NCBI RefSeq assembly: GCF_026230105.1
Contig: NC_079483.1
Location: 8,549,312 to 8,613,311, forward strand
DNA length: 64,000 bases
Direction of reading: 5' to 3'
Source of the DNA: Diorhabda sublineata
Lineage: Eukaryota; Arthropoda; Insecta; Coleoptera; Chrysomelidae
A program made the translations under genes and the position numbers. Each line of letters opens with the position of its first letter. Position 1 is the stretch's first letter. Positions 12,431 through 25,300 of this stretch are shown one piece after another. The notes beneath the pieces are model-generated. The model did not search any database. It was given only the letters and a program-made list of their open reading frames with translations, and was not told where the DNA came from.

Positions 12431-14260
12431 TGCTGTTGGTTGTTTCGATTTCTCTCGATTTATTCTCAGTATTTTTATCGATATCTGTGGGGTTAAATCG
12501 AATTATCACAGTTCTTACACGCTTCGTCAATTTCTACTGAATTTCGTCGATTTTATTTGATTTATCTGGATATCTATGAATGTCCATCGACTTTTGTGGA
12601 TTCATATTAATTTCCTATTACTATCTAATGATTTTTGTTGATTTTGATTCGCATTTTTATTGATTTCTGTCCGATTTTTTAGATTTATATCTCGGTTAAC
12701 TGTTGATTCTTGTTAACTGGTGCCTTTTATCGATTTTGATAGATTTAAGTCATTTTTGTTCCTCTCTCTATAGTTTTAATGATTTTTGTTCATTTTGGTT
12801 GGCATTCCTATTGATTTCTGTTGATTTTTGATCGCATTTCTGTAGATTTTCTTTATTCTTGTCGATTCACATCTATTCTTATCAATTTCTGTCAATTTCC
12901 TCAAGCTTCCGCCATTTTCTGTTGATTTCTGATATTCTTTTGTTCATTTTTCTCGATTTCTATCGACTTATGCTTTTTTTCGACTAATATCGAACTATTT
13001 GTTTATCACTTCACATATTTCTCTTCATTTATGTCAATTGAAGTTCATTTCTGTCTATTTTTGTTTATTTCCGTCGATTTCTATGGATTTCCATCGAATT
13101 CTAACGATTTTGATCGAGATTTGTTCATTTCAATCGATTAATGTCAGTTTATATCGATTTATATAGGTTTTCATCGAATTCTATAGATTTTCTTCTATTT
13201 CTAATGATTTATGTAGATTTTATTTCGCATTTCTATTGATTTCGATGGATTTGGCCGACTTTTCAGCTCCTCTCGATTGCTATCTGATGTTTTTTGTTCA
13301 TTTTTGTCGATTGAAGCCAATTTTTGTCGATTTCGGCCCAATTTCCTTTATTTCTGTTTATTTTTTCTTAATTTATATCGTACAATTTTTATTTCCATTC
13401 ATATCAAGTTCATTTTGCCTATTTCTGTCCATTACCGTCGATTTTTGTTTATTTCTATCGATTTCTATAGGTTTCTATCGAATTCTAACAATTTTTATCT
13501 GTCAATCTGTCATTTTTTCATCGATCTTTTAATTTCTATTCTCTCCTAGTGATTTCTACTGATTGCTGTCCACCTTTTTTGTTGAATTCTGTAGATTTCT
13601 ATCGATATCTTTCGGTTTTTGTTGTTTTCTGTCAATTTCTTTTGATTTCAGTTGACTTTTATCGGTTTCTATCGATTCCTGTCAATGATTTTTGATTTAT
13701 GTCAAATTCTTACCATTTAGTCTCGTTTTTTTGTTGGTTTTATTAATTTTTGTAAATGTTCATTGCATCCAGTTGTTATGGATTTCTATTTAATATTTGT
13801 CAATTTGTTTTTGATTTCTGTTTATTTCTTTCAACCTCTTTTTAACTCATGATTCCTTTCGACTTCCTTTAACTCCTTCTAATTCCATTCGATATATTTC
13901 GATTTCCTTTTATATATATTTCGATTTATCTCAATTCCTTTTGATTCCTCTCTATTTCTTTCGACTTCTTTCGGTTTCTTCTGATTCCTTTCGATTTCCT
14001 TTCATATCTTTTCATCTCTTTCGATTTCTTTTGATATATCTTTTGATTCTTTTTGATTTCAATTAATTTCTTTCGACTCCTCCTAATTCCATTCGATATA
14101 TTTCGATTTATCTCAACTTCTTTTGATTCCTCTCTATTTCTTTCGACTTCTTTCAGTTTTTTCTAATTCCTTTTGATTTCCTTTCATCTCTTTCGATTTC
14201 TTTCGATTCCTTTTCATTTCTTTGTATTTCTTTCGATTTGTTCTGATTAAATCACTAATT
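12430..14260 (+). repeat. Degenerate 10-bp repeat, family C (left part)
   Basis: The words GATTTCTGTC, GATTTCTATC, GATTTATATC and GATTTTTGTT recur about every 10 bp with many substitutions and small indels. From about 13830 to 14240 the local consensus shifts to a CTTTCGATTTCTTTTGATTC form, a regional subfamily. The overlapping frames at 13236-13549 exist because this pyrimidine-rich repeat seldom makes stop codons. Confidence 0.85.
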
Positions 14261-14770
14261 CTCATTGTTCGAACCTAGTAGCTCTAACATTTAAAGATAA
14301 AAATGATTCCGCTCCAACGATATTTAAAATAAATATATACCCGGTTGGTCGACAATCATCTTTCGGTATATACATCATCGAATCCATCTTCAGATACTAA
14401 ATATCAGCTACTTTCTTATAATTAACATTACGGCTACGTATAAATATCATAATTAAAATCTAATCACCTGTCCAAACACCTCAGTTCTTCTTCGTTATGT
14501 TGTTTCTATTTTTGTAGTTGTAGAGAATGGAGAATAGATATAATTTTATGTTTATAACAGAGTGACTCTCACAAACAGTTATTGTCGACATTCCGAAGAT
14601 TGCTTATTAATTTCGAAAACCGTTAAAGAAAAATTATGATCGCAATAAACTCCAATCAAAGTCGGAGATTTCTTGATTATTATACTTAGCAAACACCCTA
14701 TAACTCATTAACCACTTTATTTCACACATAAATTTGTATTTTAAGTTGAAGGAGGAATCTCTAATAAATT
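14261..14770. other. Unique interval inside the family C domain
   Basis: AT-rich sequence without repeats or a recognisable gene. It interrupts the family C domain, which resumes near 14775. Confidence 0.5.
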
Positions 14771-15300
14771 TATTTTTCAATCTATCTGTCGATTATTGTC
14801 GAAGGAATGAACAAACATTCCTTCTGGTTTTGGTTGATTTCTATTTATTTCTATTGACTTCAATCTTTTACTTATGATTTCTGTCGTTTATTGTTCATTT
14901 CTATCATTTGCTATTGATTTTCTGTTGATTTCCATTCGATTTTAGAGATTTTTGTGAATTATTATCGAGTTTTCAGTTGATTTACTGTAAATTTTGTTGA
15001 TTTCCATTCATTTTAATTCCTTTTTATCATTTCTATTCTTTTCCGTCGATAATTGTTGATTTCTGGTGTTTTTTTTATATCTGTTGAATCGTATCGACTA
15101 CAAACAATCTTAAAGTTGATTTCTGTAGACACCTTTCGATTAATGTACAGCTTTTGTCGATAATTGTTTATTTTTGTTGAGTTATATCAACTACAAACGA
15201 TTCTTGTCTATTGTTGTTGACTTTTGTAAATATCTGTCTATTTTTGTTGATTTCTGTTGGCTTGTATCAACTACAAACAATCTAAAGGTTGGTGTCTGTT
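14771..15300 (+). repeat. Degenerate family C flanking the core array
   Basis: GATTTCTGTT-like words with indels. A 20-bp phrase of the type TATCAACTACAAACAATCT recurs three times (near 15097, 15187 and 15267). The same phrase returns in the 224-bp repeat at 28660-30170, which links the two regions. Confidence 0.8.
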
Positions 15301-17010
15301 AATTTATATCGATTCCCTTCAGTTTTTCTTAACTTCTATCGACTTCTGTTGATTTCTGTTAATTTCGATCGATTTCTGTTGATTTCTGTCGATTTCTGTT
15401 GATTTCTGTTGATTTCTGTTGATTTCTGTTGATTTCTATTGATTTCTGTTAATATCTGTTGATTTCCGTTGATGTCTGTCGATTTCTGTTGATTGCCGTT
15501 GATTTCCGTTGATTTCCGTTGATTTCTGATGGTATCTGTTGATTTCCGTTGATGTCTGTCGATTTCTGTTGATTGCCGTTGATTTCCGTTGATTTCCGTT
15601 GATTTCTGTTGATTTCTGTTGATTTCTGTCGATTTCTGTCTATTTCTGTCTATTTCTATCTATTTCTGTCGATTTCTGTCTATTTCTGTCGATTTCTGTC
15701 GATTTCTGTCTATTTCTGTCTATTTCTGTCTATTTCTGTCGATTTCTGTCGATTTCTGTCTATTTCTGTCTATTTCTGTCTATTTCTGTCTATTTCTGTC
15801 TATTTCTGTCTATTTCTGTCTATTTCTGTCTATTTCTGTCTATTTCTGTCTATTTCTGTCTATTTCTGTCTATTTCTGTCTATTTCTGTCTATTTCTGTC
15901 TATTTCTGTCGATTTCTGTCGATTTCTGTCGATTTCTGTCTATTTCTGTCTATTTCTGTCTATTTCTGTCGATTTCCGTCTATTTCTGTCGATTTCCGTC
16001 TATTTCTGTCTATTTCTGTCTATTTCTGTCTATTTCTGTCTATTTCTGTCTATTTCTGTCTATTTCTGTCTATTTCTGTCTATTTCTGTCTATTTCTGTC
16101 TATTTCTGTCTATTTCTGTCTATTTCTGTCTATTTCTGTCTATTTCTGTCTATTTCTGTCTATTTCTGTCTATTTCTGTCTATTTCTGTCTATTTCTGTC
16201 TATTTCTGTCTATTTCTGTCTATTTCTGTCTATTTCTGTCTATTTCTGTCTATTTCTGTCTATTTCTGTCTATTTCTGTCTATTTCTGTCTATTTCTGTC
16301 TATTTCTGTCTATTTCTGTCTATTTCTGTCTATTTCTGTCTATTTCTGTCTATTTCTGTCTATTTCTGTCTATTTCTGTCTATTTCTGTCTATTTCTGTC
16401 TATTTCTGTCTATTTCTGTCTATTTCTGTCTATTTCTGTCTATTTCTGTCTATTTCTGTCTATTTCTGTCTATTTCTGTCTATTTCTGTCTATTTCTGTC
16501 TATTTCTGTCTATTTCTGTCTATTTCTGTCTATTTCTGTCTATTTCTGTCTATTTCTGTCTATTTCTGTCTATTTCTGTCTATTTCTGTCTATTTCTGTC
16601 TATTTCTGTCTATTTCCGTCTATTTCCGTCTATTTCCGTCTATTTCCGTCTATTTCTGTCTATTTCTGTCTATTTCTGTCTATTTCTGTCTATTTCTGTC
16701 TATTTCTGTCTATTTCTGTCTATTTCTGTCTATTTCTGTCTATTTCTGTCTATTTCCGTCTATTTCCGTCTATTTCCGTCTATTTCCGTCTATTTCTGTC
16801 TATTTCTGTCTATTTCTGTCTATTTCTGTCTATTTCTGTCTATTTCTGTCTATTTCTGTCTATTTCTGTCTATTTCTGTCTATTTCTGTCGATTTCTGTC
16901 GATTTCTGTCGATTTCTGTTGATTACCGTTGATTTTCGTTGATTTCCGTTGATTTCTGTTGATTTGTGTCGATTTCTGTCAATTTATGTTGACTCCTATC
17001 GATTACCAAG
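15301..17010 (+). repeat. Nearly pure 10-bp minisatellite core of family C (about 170 copies)
   Basis: From about 15301 to 17010 the 10-bp register is unbroken, with no indel. The flanks are GATTTCTGTT/GATTTCCGTT and the centre (15640-16890) is nearly pure TATTTCTGTC. Rare variants mark internal duplications: four TATTTCCGTC in a row at 16611-16650 recur at 16751-16790, exactly 140 bp (14 units) apart. A 10-bp repeat reads the same peptide (SISVYFCLFL) in all three forward frames and contains no stop, which produces two overlapping 437-codon frames at 15609-16932. I do not regard these as genes: no codon structure, no domain, no distinct start region. Confidence 0.97.
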
Positions 17011-17580
17011 TGATTCCTATCGATATGCAATTTTTTTGTAGACTTTTGCACATGACTGTCAAAGATCATGTATTTCAAAGCTTCAATGATTTCTTCTAAT
17101 TTTTGTTGACCCTTATCGATTTTGTTATGTTTGTAGATTTCTTTTAAACGCACTTTATTCTCTAAACACAACTGTCATTCTCATTTTCTCTTTAACATTC
17201 AACGAATACAATCTTCTACAACATCCTGATAACTTTTTAGCGACAGCCCTGTATTTTTTCATATTATTCACCTTCTGTATCTACAGACACGCCTTTCTCT
17301 TGTCCGGGCAATTCGTTAACAGTTAATTAACTTAGAATCAGCTTTGGTTCGCTGTAAAATTTCGTGTTGATTCCTATGTCACGGAACCGGAATCAAATCG
17401 TTACTTTTATTGTTATTTATAGGTAATGAGATTCATAATTTAATGTAGGTAAATTTAATTACTTCATTTTCGAAATAATTATAATTTTTTTTAAGAAACC
17501 CAAATTATAATCAATTTATTCATACCTCTAAGTTAGATTAGATTGGACGAAATTGGTAGTAAAGGCCGAGAATCTCCTTT
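17011..17580. other. Family C tail and unique interval
   Basis: Family C words fade out by about 17130. The remainder up to 17580 is unique AT-rich sequence. A minus-strand frame at 16923-17171 (Lys/Glu/Asn-rich with repeated TEI and STE words) is the complement of family C, not a gene. Confidence 0.6.
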
Positions 17581-19210
17581 GTAAAATGCGCTACCTTTCT
17601 GAAGGCTTTGCGGCTTACCTCTTTTGTCTTTAGGAAGCTTGAAGGTAAATGCCTTTGTCTATGGACAGCCTGGCACTCACGGAATAGGTTATAGTTCGAT
17701 TCTATTGGTTCTTTAGAGAAACCACAAGAGCTTTGTAGAGTGCGCTACCTTTCTGAAGGTTTTGCAGCTAACCTCTTCTGTCTTTAGGAAGCTTGAAGGT
17801 AAATGCCTTTGTCTATGGACAGCCTGGCACTCACGGAATAGGTTATAGTTCGATTCTATTGGTTATTTAGAGAAACCACAAGAGCTTTGTAAAGTGCGCT
17901 ACCTTTCTGAAGGTTTTGCAGCTAACCTCTTCTGTCTTTAGGAAGCTTGAAGGTAAATGCCTTTGTCTATGGACAGCCTGGCACTCACGGAATAGGTTAT
18001 AGTTCGATTCTATTGGTTATTTAGAGAAACCACAAGAGCTTTGTAAAGTGCGCTACCTTTCTGAAGGCTTGCAGCTAACCTCTTCTGTCTTTAGGAAGCT
18101 TGAAGGTAAATGCCTTTGTCTATGGACAGCCTGGCACTCACGGAATAGGTTATAGTTCGATTCTATTGGTTATTTAGAGAAACCACAAGAGCTTTGTAAA
18201 GTGCGCTACCTTTCTGAAGGCTTGCAGCTAACCTCTTCTGTCTTTAGGAAGCTTGAAGGTAAATGCCTTTGTCTATGGACAGCCTGGCACTCACGGAATA
18301 GGTTATAGTTCGATTCTATTGGTTATTTAGAGAAACCACAAGAGCTTTGTAAAGTGCGCTACCTTTCTGAAGGCTTGCAGCTAACCTCTTCTGTCTTTAG
18401 GAAGCTTGAAGGTAAATGCCTTTGTCTATGGACAGCCTGGCACTCACGGAATAGGTTATAGTTCGATTCTATTGGTTATTTAGAGAAACCACAAGAGCTT
18501 TGTAAAGTGCGCTACCTTTCTGAAGGCTTGCAGCTAACCTCTTCTGTCTTTAGGAAGCTTGAAGGTAAATGCCTTTGTCTATGGACAGCCTGGCACTCAC
18601 GGAATAGGTTATAGTTCGATTCTATTGGTTATTTAGAGAAACCACAAGAGCTTTGTAAAGTGCGCTACCTTTCTGAAGGCTTGCAGCTAACCTCTTCTGT
18701 CTTTAGGAAGCTTGAAGGTAAATGCCTTTGTCTATGGACAGCCTGGCACTCACGGAATAGGTTATAGTTCGATTCTATTGGTTATTTAGAGAAACCACAA
18801 GAGCTTTGTAAAGTGCGCTACCTTTCTGAAGGCTTGCAGCTAACCTCTTCTGTCTTTAGGAAGCTTGAAGGTAAATGCCTTTGTCTATGGACAGCCTGGC
18901 ACTCACGGAATAGGTTATAGTTCGATTCTATTGGTTATTTAGAGAAACCACAAGAGCTTTGTAAAGTGCGCTACCTTTCTGAAGGCTTGCAGCTAACCTC
19001 TTCTGTCTTTAGGAAGCTTGAAGGTAAATGCCTTTGTCTATGGACAGCCTGGCACTCACGGAATAGGTTATAGTTCGATTCTATTGGTTATTTAGAGAAA
19101 CCACAAGAGCTTTGTAGAGTGCGCTACCTTTCTGAAGGTTTTGCAGCTAACCTCTTCTGTCTTTAGGAAGCTTGAAGGTAAATACCTTTGTCTATGGACA
19201 GCCTGACACT
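17581..19210 (+). repeat. 153-bp satellite, family D (11 copies)
   Basis: Units start at GTAAAGTGCGCTACC or a close variant: 17581, 17735, 17889, 18043, 18196, 18349, 18502, 18655, 18808, 18961 and 19114. The first three are 154 bp (GAAGGTTTTGCAG or GGCTTTGCGG form) and the others 153 bp (GAAGGCTTGCAG). The last unit is cut at about 97 bp. Central copies are almost identical; the first and last carry private changes. Base composition is clearly more balanced than in the flanking family C. Each unit contains AGTTCGATTCT with ATAG/CTAT arms, which resembles a tRNA T-arm or pol III B box. Family C resumes directly at the right border. Confidence 0.97.
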
Positions 19211-21120
19211 GTTTATTGAGATTGTGATTATTCAATCTGTTATTAATGATTTATCTCTATTTCAGTCGATTTCTATGGGTTTTGTCGAATTATAAGGGTG
19301 TTTATTGAGTCCTGTTAATTTTTTCGAATTTATGTCAAATTATTTGTTTGTATTTCCTTAGAACTAAGTAGATTTATGTCGATATCTGTCAATTTCTGTT
19401 GTTTTCTATCGATTGTTGATCGATATCTATTGCTTTTTGACAATTACCGAACATTTCTATCGATGTCAATTGATACCTGTTGATTTCTATCGATTATCAT
19501 TCAATTTCTGTTTGCTCCTTGACTATTACCTACAATTTTCCTTAACATTTAATCTAATTTTTAAGGATTTTGATAAATCGATGTTGATTTATATCGATAT
19601 TTGTCAATTTCTGTGGTTGTCTTCAGTTTTCTATCCATTTCTTCTAATTTTAATCGATTATTAGTTGATTTCTACTGCTTTGTGACTATAAATAATAATT
19701 TTTGTTGATTTTTAACATCTGTAGATTCTATCGATGACTGTATCTATGTCAATATCAATTTCTGTGGATTTATATCGATTTACATCGATTGTGTCGAATT
19801 CTATCGATTTTTGGTTGATATTTTTTACTTTTTGACAATTACTAATAATTTTTGTTGGTATTTGTTTGTATTTCCTTAGAACTAAGAAGATTTATGTCGA
19901 TATCTATCAATTTCTGTTGTTTTCTATCGATTGTTGATCGATATCTATCGCTTTTTGACAATTACCGATAATTTCTGCTGATTTTTAATTGTATTTCTTT
20001 GGTTTTTATTAGATTTATAGCGGCATCAATTGAAACCTGTTGATTTATATCAATTTCTGTAGCTTTCCATCGATTTCTGTTGATTTCTATCGATTATAGT
20101 TCAATTTCTGTTGCTCCTTGACTTTTATCAACAATTTTCCTCAACATTTAATCGGATTTTTAAGGATTTTTATAAATCGATGTTGATTTACCAAAATTGT
20201 GACTATAAATAATAATTTCTGTTTGTGTTTCTTTTGATTTTAATAGATTCATGTCGATCTCTAATGATATCTAATGTTAATGTCAATTTATAATAATTTC
20301 TGTTAACATTTGTAGGTTTCTATCGATGTCTATATCTATGTCGATATCAATTTCTGTGGATTTATATCGTTTTATATCGATTGTGTCAAAGTCTATCGAT
20401 TTTTTGTTGATATTTTTTGCTTTTGAACAATTACAGTTAATCTTTGTCCTTATTTACCAAGATTTCATAGAATTAGTGTCGATGTCTGCGGATTTCTGTC
20501 AATTTATTTCGATTTCTGTTTATTTCAATCGATTTTTTGTAGATTTCTTTTGCTTTTTGACTATTTATTACTAATTTCTACTAACTTTTGTTCGTATTTA
20601 TATGAAATTCAGTATATTTATGTCGATGTCAATCGATTTTTCTCGATTAATGTCAATTCATAATTATTTCTGTCACTTCTGTTACTGTCACTGTTTTTCA
20701 TATGTCTATATCTATGTCGATATCAATTTTTCTTAATTTATATCGATTTCCCTAGTTTTCTGTAGATCAATCGATTATTGATCGATATCTGCTGCTTTTT
20801 GATAATTTCTAATAATTTCTAGTGGTCTTTGTTCGTATTTGCTTACATCTTATTAGATATTTATCGATATCGATCAATTTCTATCCATTTTTACTAATTT
20901 CTTTCCAGATTTTTATTGATTCTCATCGACTTTCTTTCATTTCTGACAGTTTTTATTTCTATTCCATTAAATTCTTACGATTATTATCGATTCCTGTCAA
21001 TATCTACTTATTCTTTTCGATTTTCGTTCATTTCAATCGATTAACGATCGATTCTATTGATACCTGTCAATTTCTATAGCTACCATCGAACTCTAACGAT
21101 TTATTTCAATTTCTTATTCA
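19211..21120 (+). repeat. Family C with a degenerate higher-order repeat of about 520-600 bp
   Basis: Family C words continue, with longer imperfect duplications. The segment starting GTTTGTATTTCCTTAGAACT at about 19347 recurs near 19866. TAAGGATTTT plus ATAAATCGATG at 19562 recurs at 20161. ATATCAATTTCTGTGGATTT near 19752 recurs near 20344. The last two pairs are about 595 bp apart, the first about 520 bp. These are old, strongly diverged higher-order units. Confidence 0.8.
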
Positions 21121-21600
21121 AAATCTTCCAATTTCAATAATGAGAATTCTATCTACCATTTGATAAATATTAATTCAAGAGATCTCGTTATAATTCAAGC
21201 CTATTGAAAATTACTAATCACATTGTTTCACTTGCTAATGTTAACAAGTTTTTATTGTTGGCTGTGTCGCTGCTGTGTATAAATTATACAGCGAAGAATT
21301 ATGCGTTCCAAAGTTGCAGGGTATAATTTATAACTAATTGAACAGGTTTTATCAGTTTTTGTTCTAACAGATGGCGTTGTTTGTGTTAATTAGTATTCTA
21401 AATGAATAAACAGCGCTATCAAATGATATGAAAATAAATAGCGACAGAAATTATTATTATTACGATTGTTTTGTCACAATATTTTGTAATAATATTATAG
21501 AAGATATCTTGAGAGTATTAATAAGATGTTCTATACGATGTCTTTTGATGCTTGTTGTTTTTTGTTAAGTGTTGTGGGTTTACTACCAATTACATTTCTC
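21121..21600. other. Unique interval inside the family C domain
   Basis: AT-rich, without array structure or a recognisable gene. It has a slightly different composition, with words such as ACAGATGGCGTTG. Confidence 0.5.
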
Positions 21601-22330
21601 ACTTTGTCTCAATTTATATCGATTACTGTCAATTTATATCGATTAGTGTCAATTTAAATCGATTACTGTCAATTTAAATCAATTATCGTCAGTTTATGCC
21701 AATTATTCTTTATTATTGCTTTAACTCATATCTATTACTCATACTTCCCATCGATTTCTGTTGATTTTTGTTTATTCCTATAGATTTTCTTAAGTTTCTG
21801 TTGAGTTTAATCGATTACTGACACTTTGTGTTGAATTCTGTTGATTTATAATGATTATCACAATCAAGATCCATTGATCATTGTTAATTTCTGACGATTT
21901 CATTTGTTTTCAATCGATCATTATCGATTGCTATTGACTTCTATCAATTCCTGTTGCTTTATGTCGATAACTGTTGTTGATGTCTACTGATTTTCTATTG
22001 TTTTTTGTCAATATGCCGTTTCCTGTTGTTGTCTGTGAATTATTGTTGATAACTCTAATTATAGCTGATGGTTTCTCTTGATTTCTGTCAAAATTATTTC
22101 ATAGATTTTTGTCAATAATTGTCAAATGTTAATTTAAGGGAAATACCTGTTATTTTTGTGGAATACTGTCAATTTCTATTGATTTATGTCAATTTTAATG
22201 ATCACATTCTTTTTCTGTTGATTTCTGTCGATAACTGTCAATGATTTCTCTCAATTTCTAATCATCACAAGTTATTTCTGTTGATTTTTTCAATAACTGA
22301 TAATAATTTTTGTTGCTTAAAGTGAAATTT
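21601..22330 (+). repeat. Degenerate family C
   Basis: Irregular GATTTCTGTC/AATTTCTGTC words, with a short 20-bp ATTACTGTCAATTTATATCG run at 21610-21690. It leads into the 181-bp higher-order array. Confidence 0.8.
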
Positions 22331-25300
22331 TTGTGATTTTTGTCGATTACTGTCAATTTCTAATGATCATAAGTTATTTCTGTTGATTTATACCAATTTC
22401 TAATGATCACATGTTATTTCTGTTGATTTCTGTCAATTTCTAATGATCACAAGTCATTTCTGTTGATTTTTTCAATAATTGATAATGATTTTTGTTACTT
22501 AAAGTCAAATTCCGGTGATTTTTGTCGATTACTGTCAATTTCTAATGATCATAAGTTATTTCTGTTGATTTATACCAATTTCTAATGATCACATTTTATT
22601 TCTGTTGATTTCTGTCAATTTCTAATGATCACAAGTTATTACGTTGATTTTTTCAATAATTGATAAAGATTTTTGTTGCTTAAAGTCAAATTCCTGTGAT
22701 TTTTGTCGATTACTGTCAATTTCTAATGATCATAAGTTATTTCTGTTGATTTATACCAATTTCTAATGATCACATTTTATTTCTGTTGATTTCTGTCAAT
22801 TTCTAATGATCACAAGTTATTACGTTGATTTTTTCAATAATTGATAAAGATTTTTGTTGCTTAAAGTCAAATTCCTGTGATTTTTGTCGATTACTGTCAA
22901 TTTCTAATGATCATAAGTTATTTCTGTTGATTTATACCAATTTCTAATGATCACATTTTATTTCTGTTGATTTCTGTCAATTTCTAATGATCACAAGTTA
23001 TTACGTTGATTTTTTCAATAATTGATAAAGATTTTTGTTGCTTAAAGTCAAATTCCTGTGATTTTTGTCGATTACTGTCAATTTCTAATGATCATAAGTT
23101 ATTTCTGTTGATTTATACCAATTTCTAATGATCACATTTTATTTCTGTTGATTTCTGTCAATTTCTAATGATCACAAGTTATTACGTTGATTTTTTCAAT
23201 AATTGATAAAGATTTTTGTTGCTTAAAGTCAAATTCCTGTGATTTTTGTCGATTACTGTCAATTTCTAATGATCATAAGTTATTTCTGTTGATTTATACC
23301 AATTTCTAATGATCACATTTTATTTCTGTTGATTTCTGTCAATTTCTAATGATCACAAGTTATTACGTTGATTTTTTCAATAATTGATAATGATTTTTGT
23401 TGCTTAAAGTCAATTTCCTGTGATTTTTGTCGATTACTGTCAATTTCTAATGATCATAAGTTATTTCTGTTGATTTATACCAATTTCTAATGATCACATT
23501 TTATTTCTGTTGATTTCTGTCAATTTCTAATGATCACAAGTCATTTCTGTTGATTTTTTCAATAATTGATAATGATTTTTGTTACTTAAAGTCAAATTCC
23601 GGTGATTTTTGTCGATTACTGTCAATTTCTAATGATCATAAGTTATTTCTGTTGATTTATACCAATTTCTAATGATCACATTTTATTTCTGTTGATTTCT
23701 GTCAATTTCTAATGATCACAAGTTATTACGTTGATTTTTTCAATAATTGATAAAGATTTTTGTTGCTTAAAGTCAAATTCCTGTGATTTTTGTCGATTAC
23801 TGTCAATTTCTAATGATCATAAGTTATTTCTGTTGATTTATACCAATTTCTAATGATCACATTTTATTTCTGTTGATTTCTGTCAATTTCTAATGATCAC
23901 AAGTTATTACGTTGATTTTTTCAATAATTGATAAAGATTTTTGTTGCTTAAAGTCAAATTCCTGTGATTTTTGTCGATTACTGTCAATTTCTAATGATCA
24001 TAAGTTATTTCTGTTGATTTATACCAATTTCTAATGATCACATTTTATTTCTGTTGATTTCTGTCAATTTCTAATGATCACAAGTTATTACGTTGATTTT
24101 TTCAATAATTGATAAAGATTTTTGTTGCTTAAAGTCAAATTCCTGTGATTTTTGTCGATTACTGTCAATTTCTAATGATCATAAGTTATTTCTGTTGATT
24201 TATACCAATTTCTAATGATCACATTTTATTTCTGTTGATTTCTGTCAATTTCTAATGATCACAAGTTATTACGTTGATTTTTTCAATAATTGATAATGAT
24301 TTTTGTTGCTTAAAGTCAATTTCCTGTGATTTTTGTCGATTACTGTCAATTTCTAATGATCATAAGTTATTTCTGTTGATTTATACCAATTTCTAATGAT
24401 CACATTTTATTTCTGTTGATTTCTGTCAATTTCTAATGATCACAAGTCATTTCTGTTGATTTTTTCAATAATTGATAATGATTTTTGTTACTTAAAGTCA
24501 AATTCCGGTGATTTTTGTCGATTACTGTCAATTTCTAATGATCATAAGTTATTTCTGTTGATTTATACCAATTTCTAATGATCACATTTTATTTCTGTTG
24601 ATTTCTGTCAATTTCTAATGATCACAAGTTATTACGTTGATTTTTTCAATAATTGATAAAGATTTTTGTTGCTTAAAGTCAAATTCCTGTGATTTTTGTC
24701 GATTACTGTCAATTTCTAATGATCATAAGTTATTTCTGTTGATTTATACCAATTTCTAATGATCACATTTTATTTCTGTTGATTTCTGTCAATTTCTAAT
24801 GATCACAAGTTATTACGTTGATTTTTTCAATAATTGATAAAGATTTTTGTTGCTTAAAGTCAAATTCCTGTGATTTTTGTCGATTACTGTCAATTTCTAA
24901 TGATCATAAGTTATTTCTGTTGATTTATACCAATTTCTAATGATCACATTTTATTTCTGTTGATTTCTGTCAATTTCTAATGATCACAAGTTATTACGTT
25001 GATTTTTTCAATAATTGATAAAGATTTTTGTTGCTTAAAGTCAAATTCCTGTGATTTTTGTCGATTACTGTCAATTTCTAATGATCATAAGTTATTTCTG
25101 TTGATTTATACCAATTTCTAATGATCACATTTTATTTCTGTTGATTTCTGTCAATTTCTAATGATCACAAGTTATTACGTTGATTTTTTCAATAATTGAT
25201 AATGATTTTTGTTGCTTAAAGTCAATTTCCTGTGATTTTTGTCGATTACTGTCAATTTCTAATGATCATAAGTTATTTCTGTTGATTTATACCAATTTCT

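Noticed and set aside
15609..16932. Two overlapping open frames of 437 codons
   Set aside because: They are the same stop-free 10-bp repeat read in two frames and give the same 10-residue period. No gene structure or domain is present.
17581..19210. CENP-B box in family D around TTCGATTCTATTGG
   Set aside because: It matches TTCG only; the required A and CGGG positions are not met.
17581..19210. Tandem tRNA genes in family D
   Set aside because: Only the T-arm-like motif fits. No acceptor stem, anticodon arm or properly spaced A box is visible.
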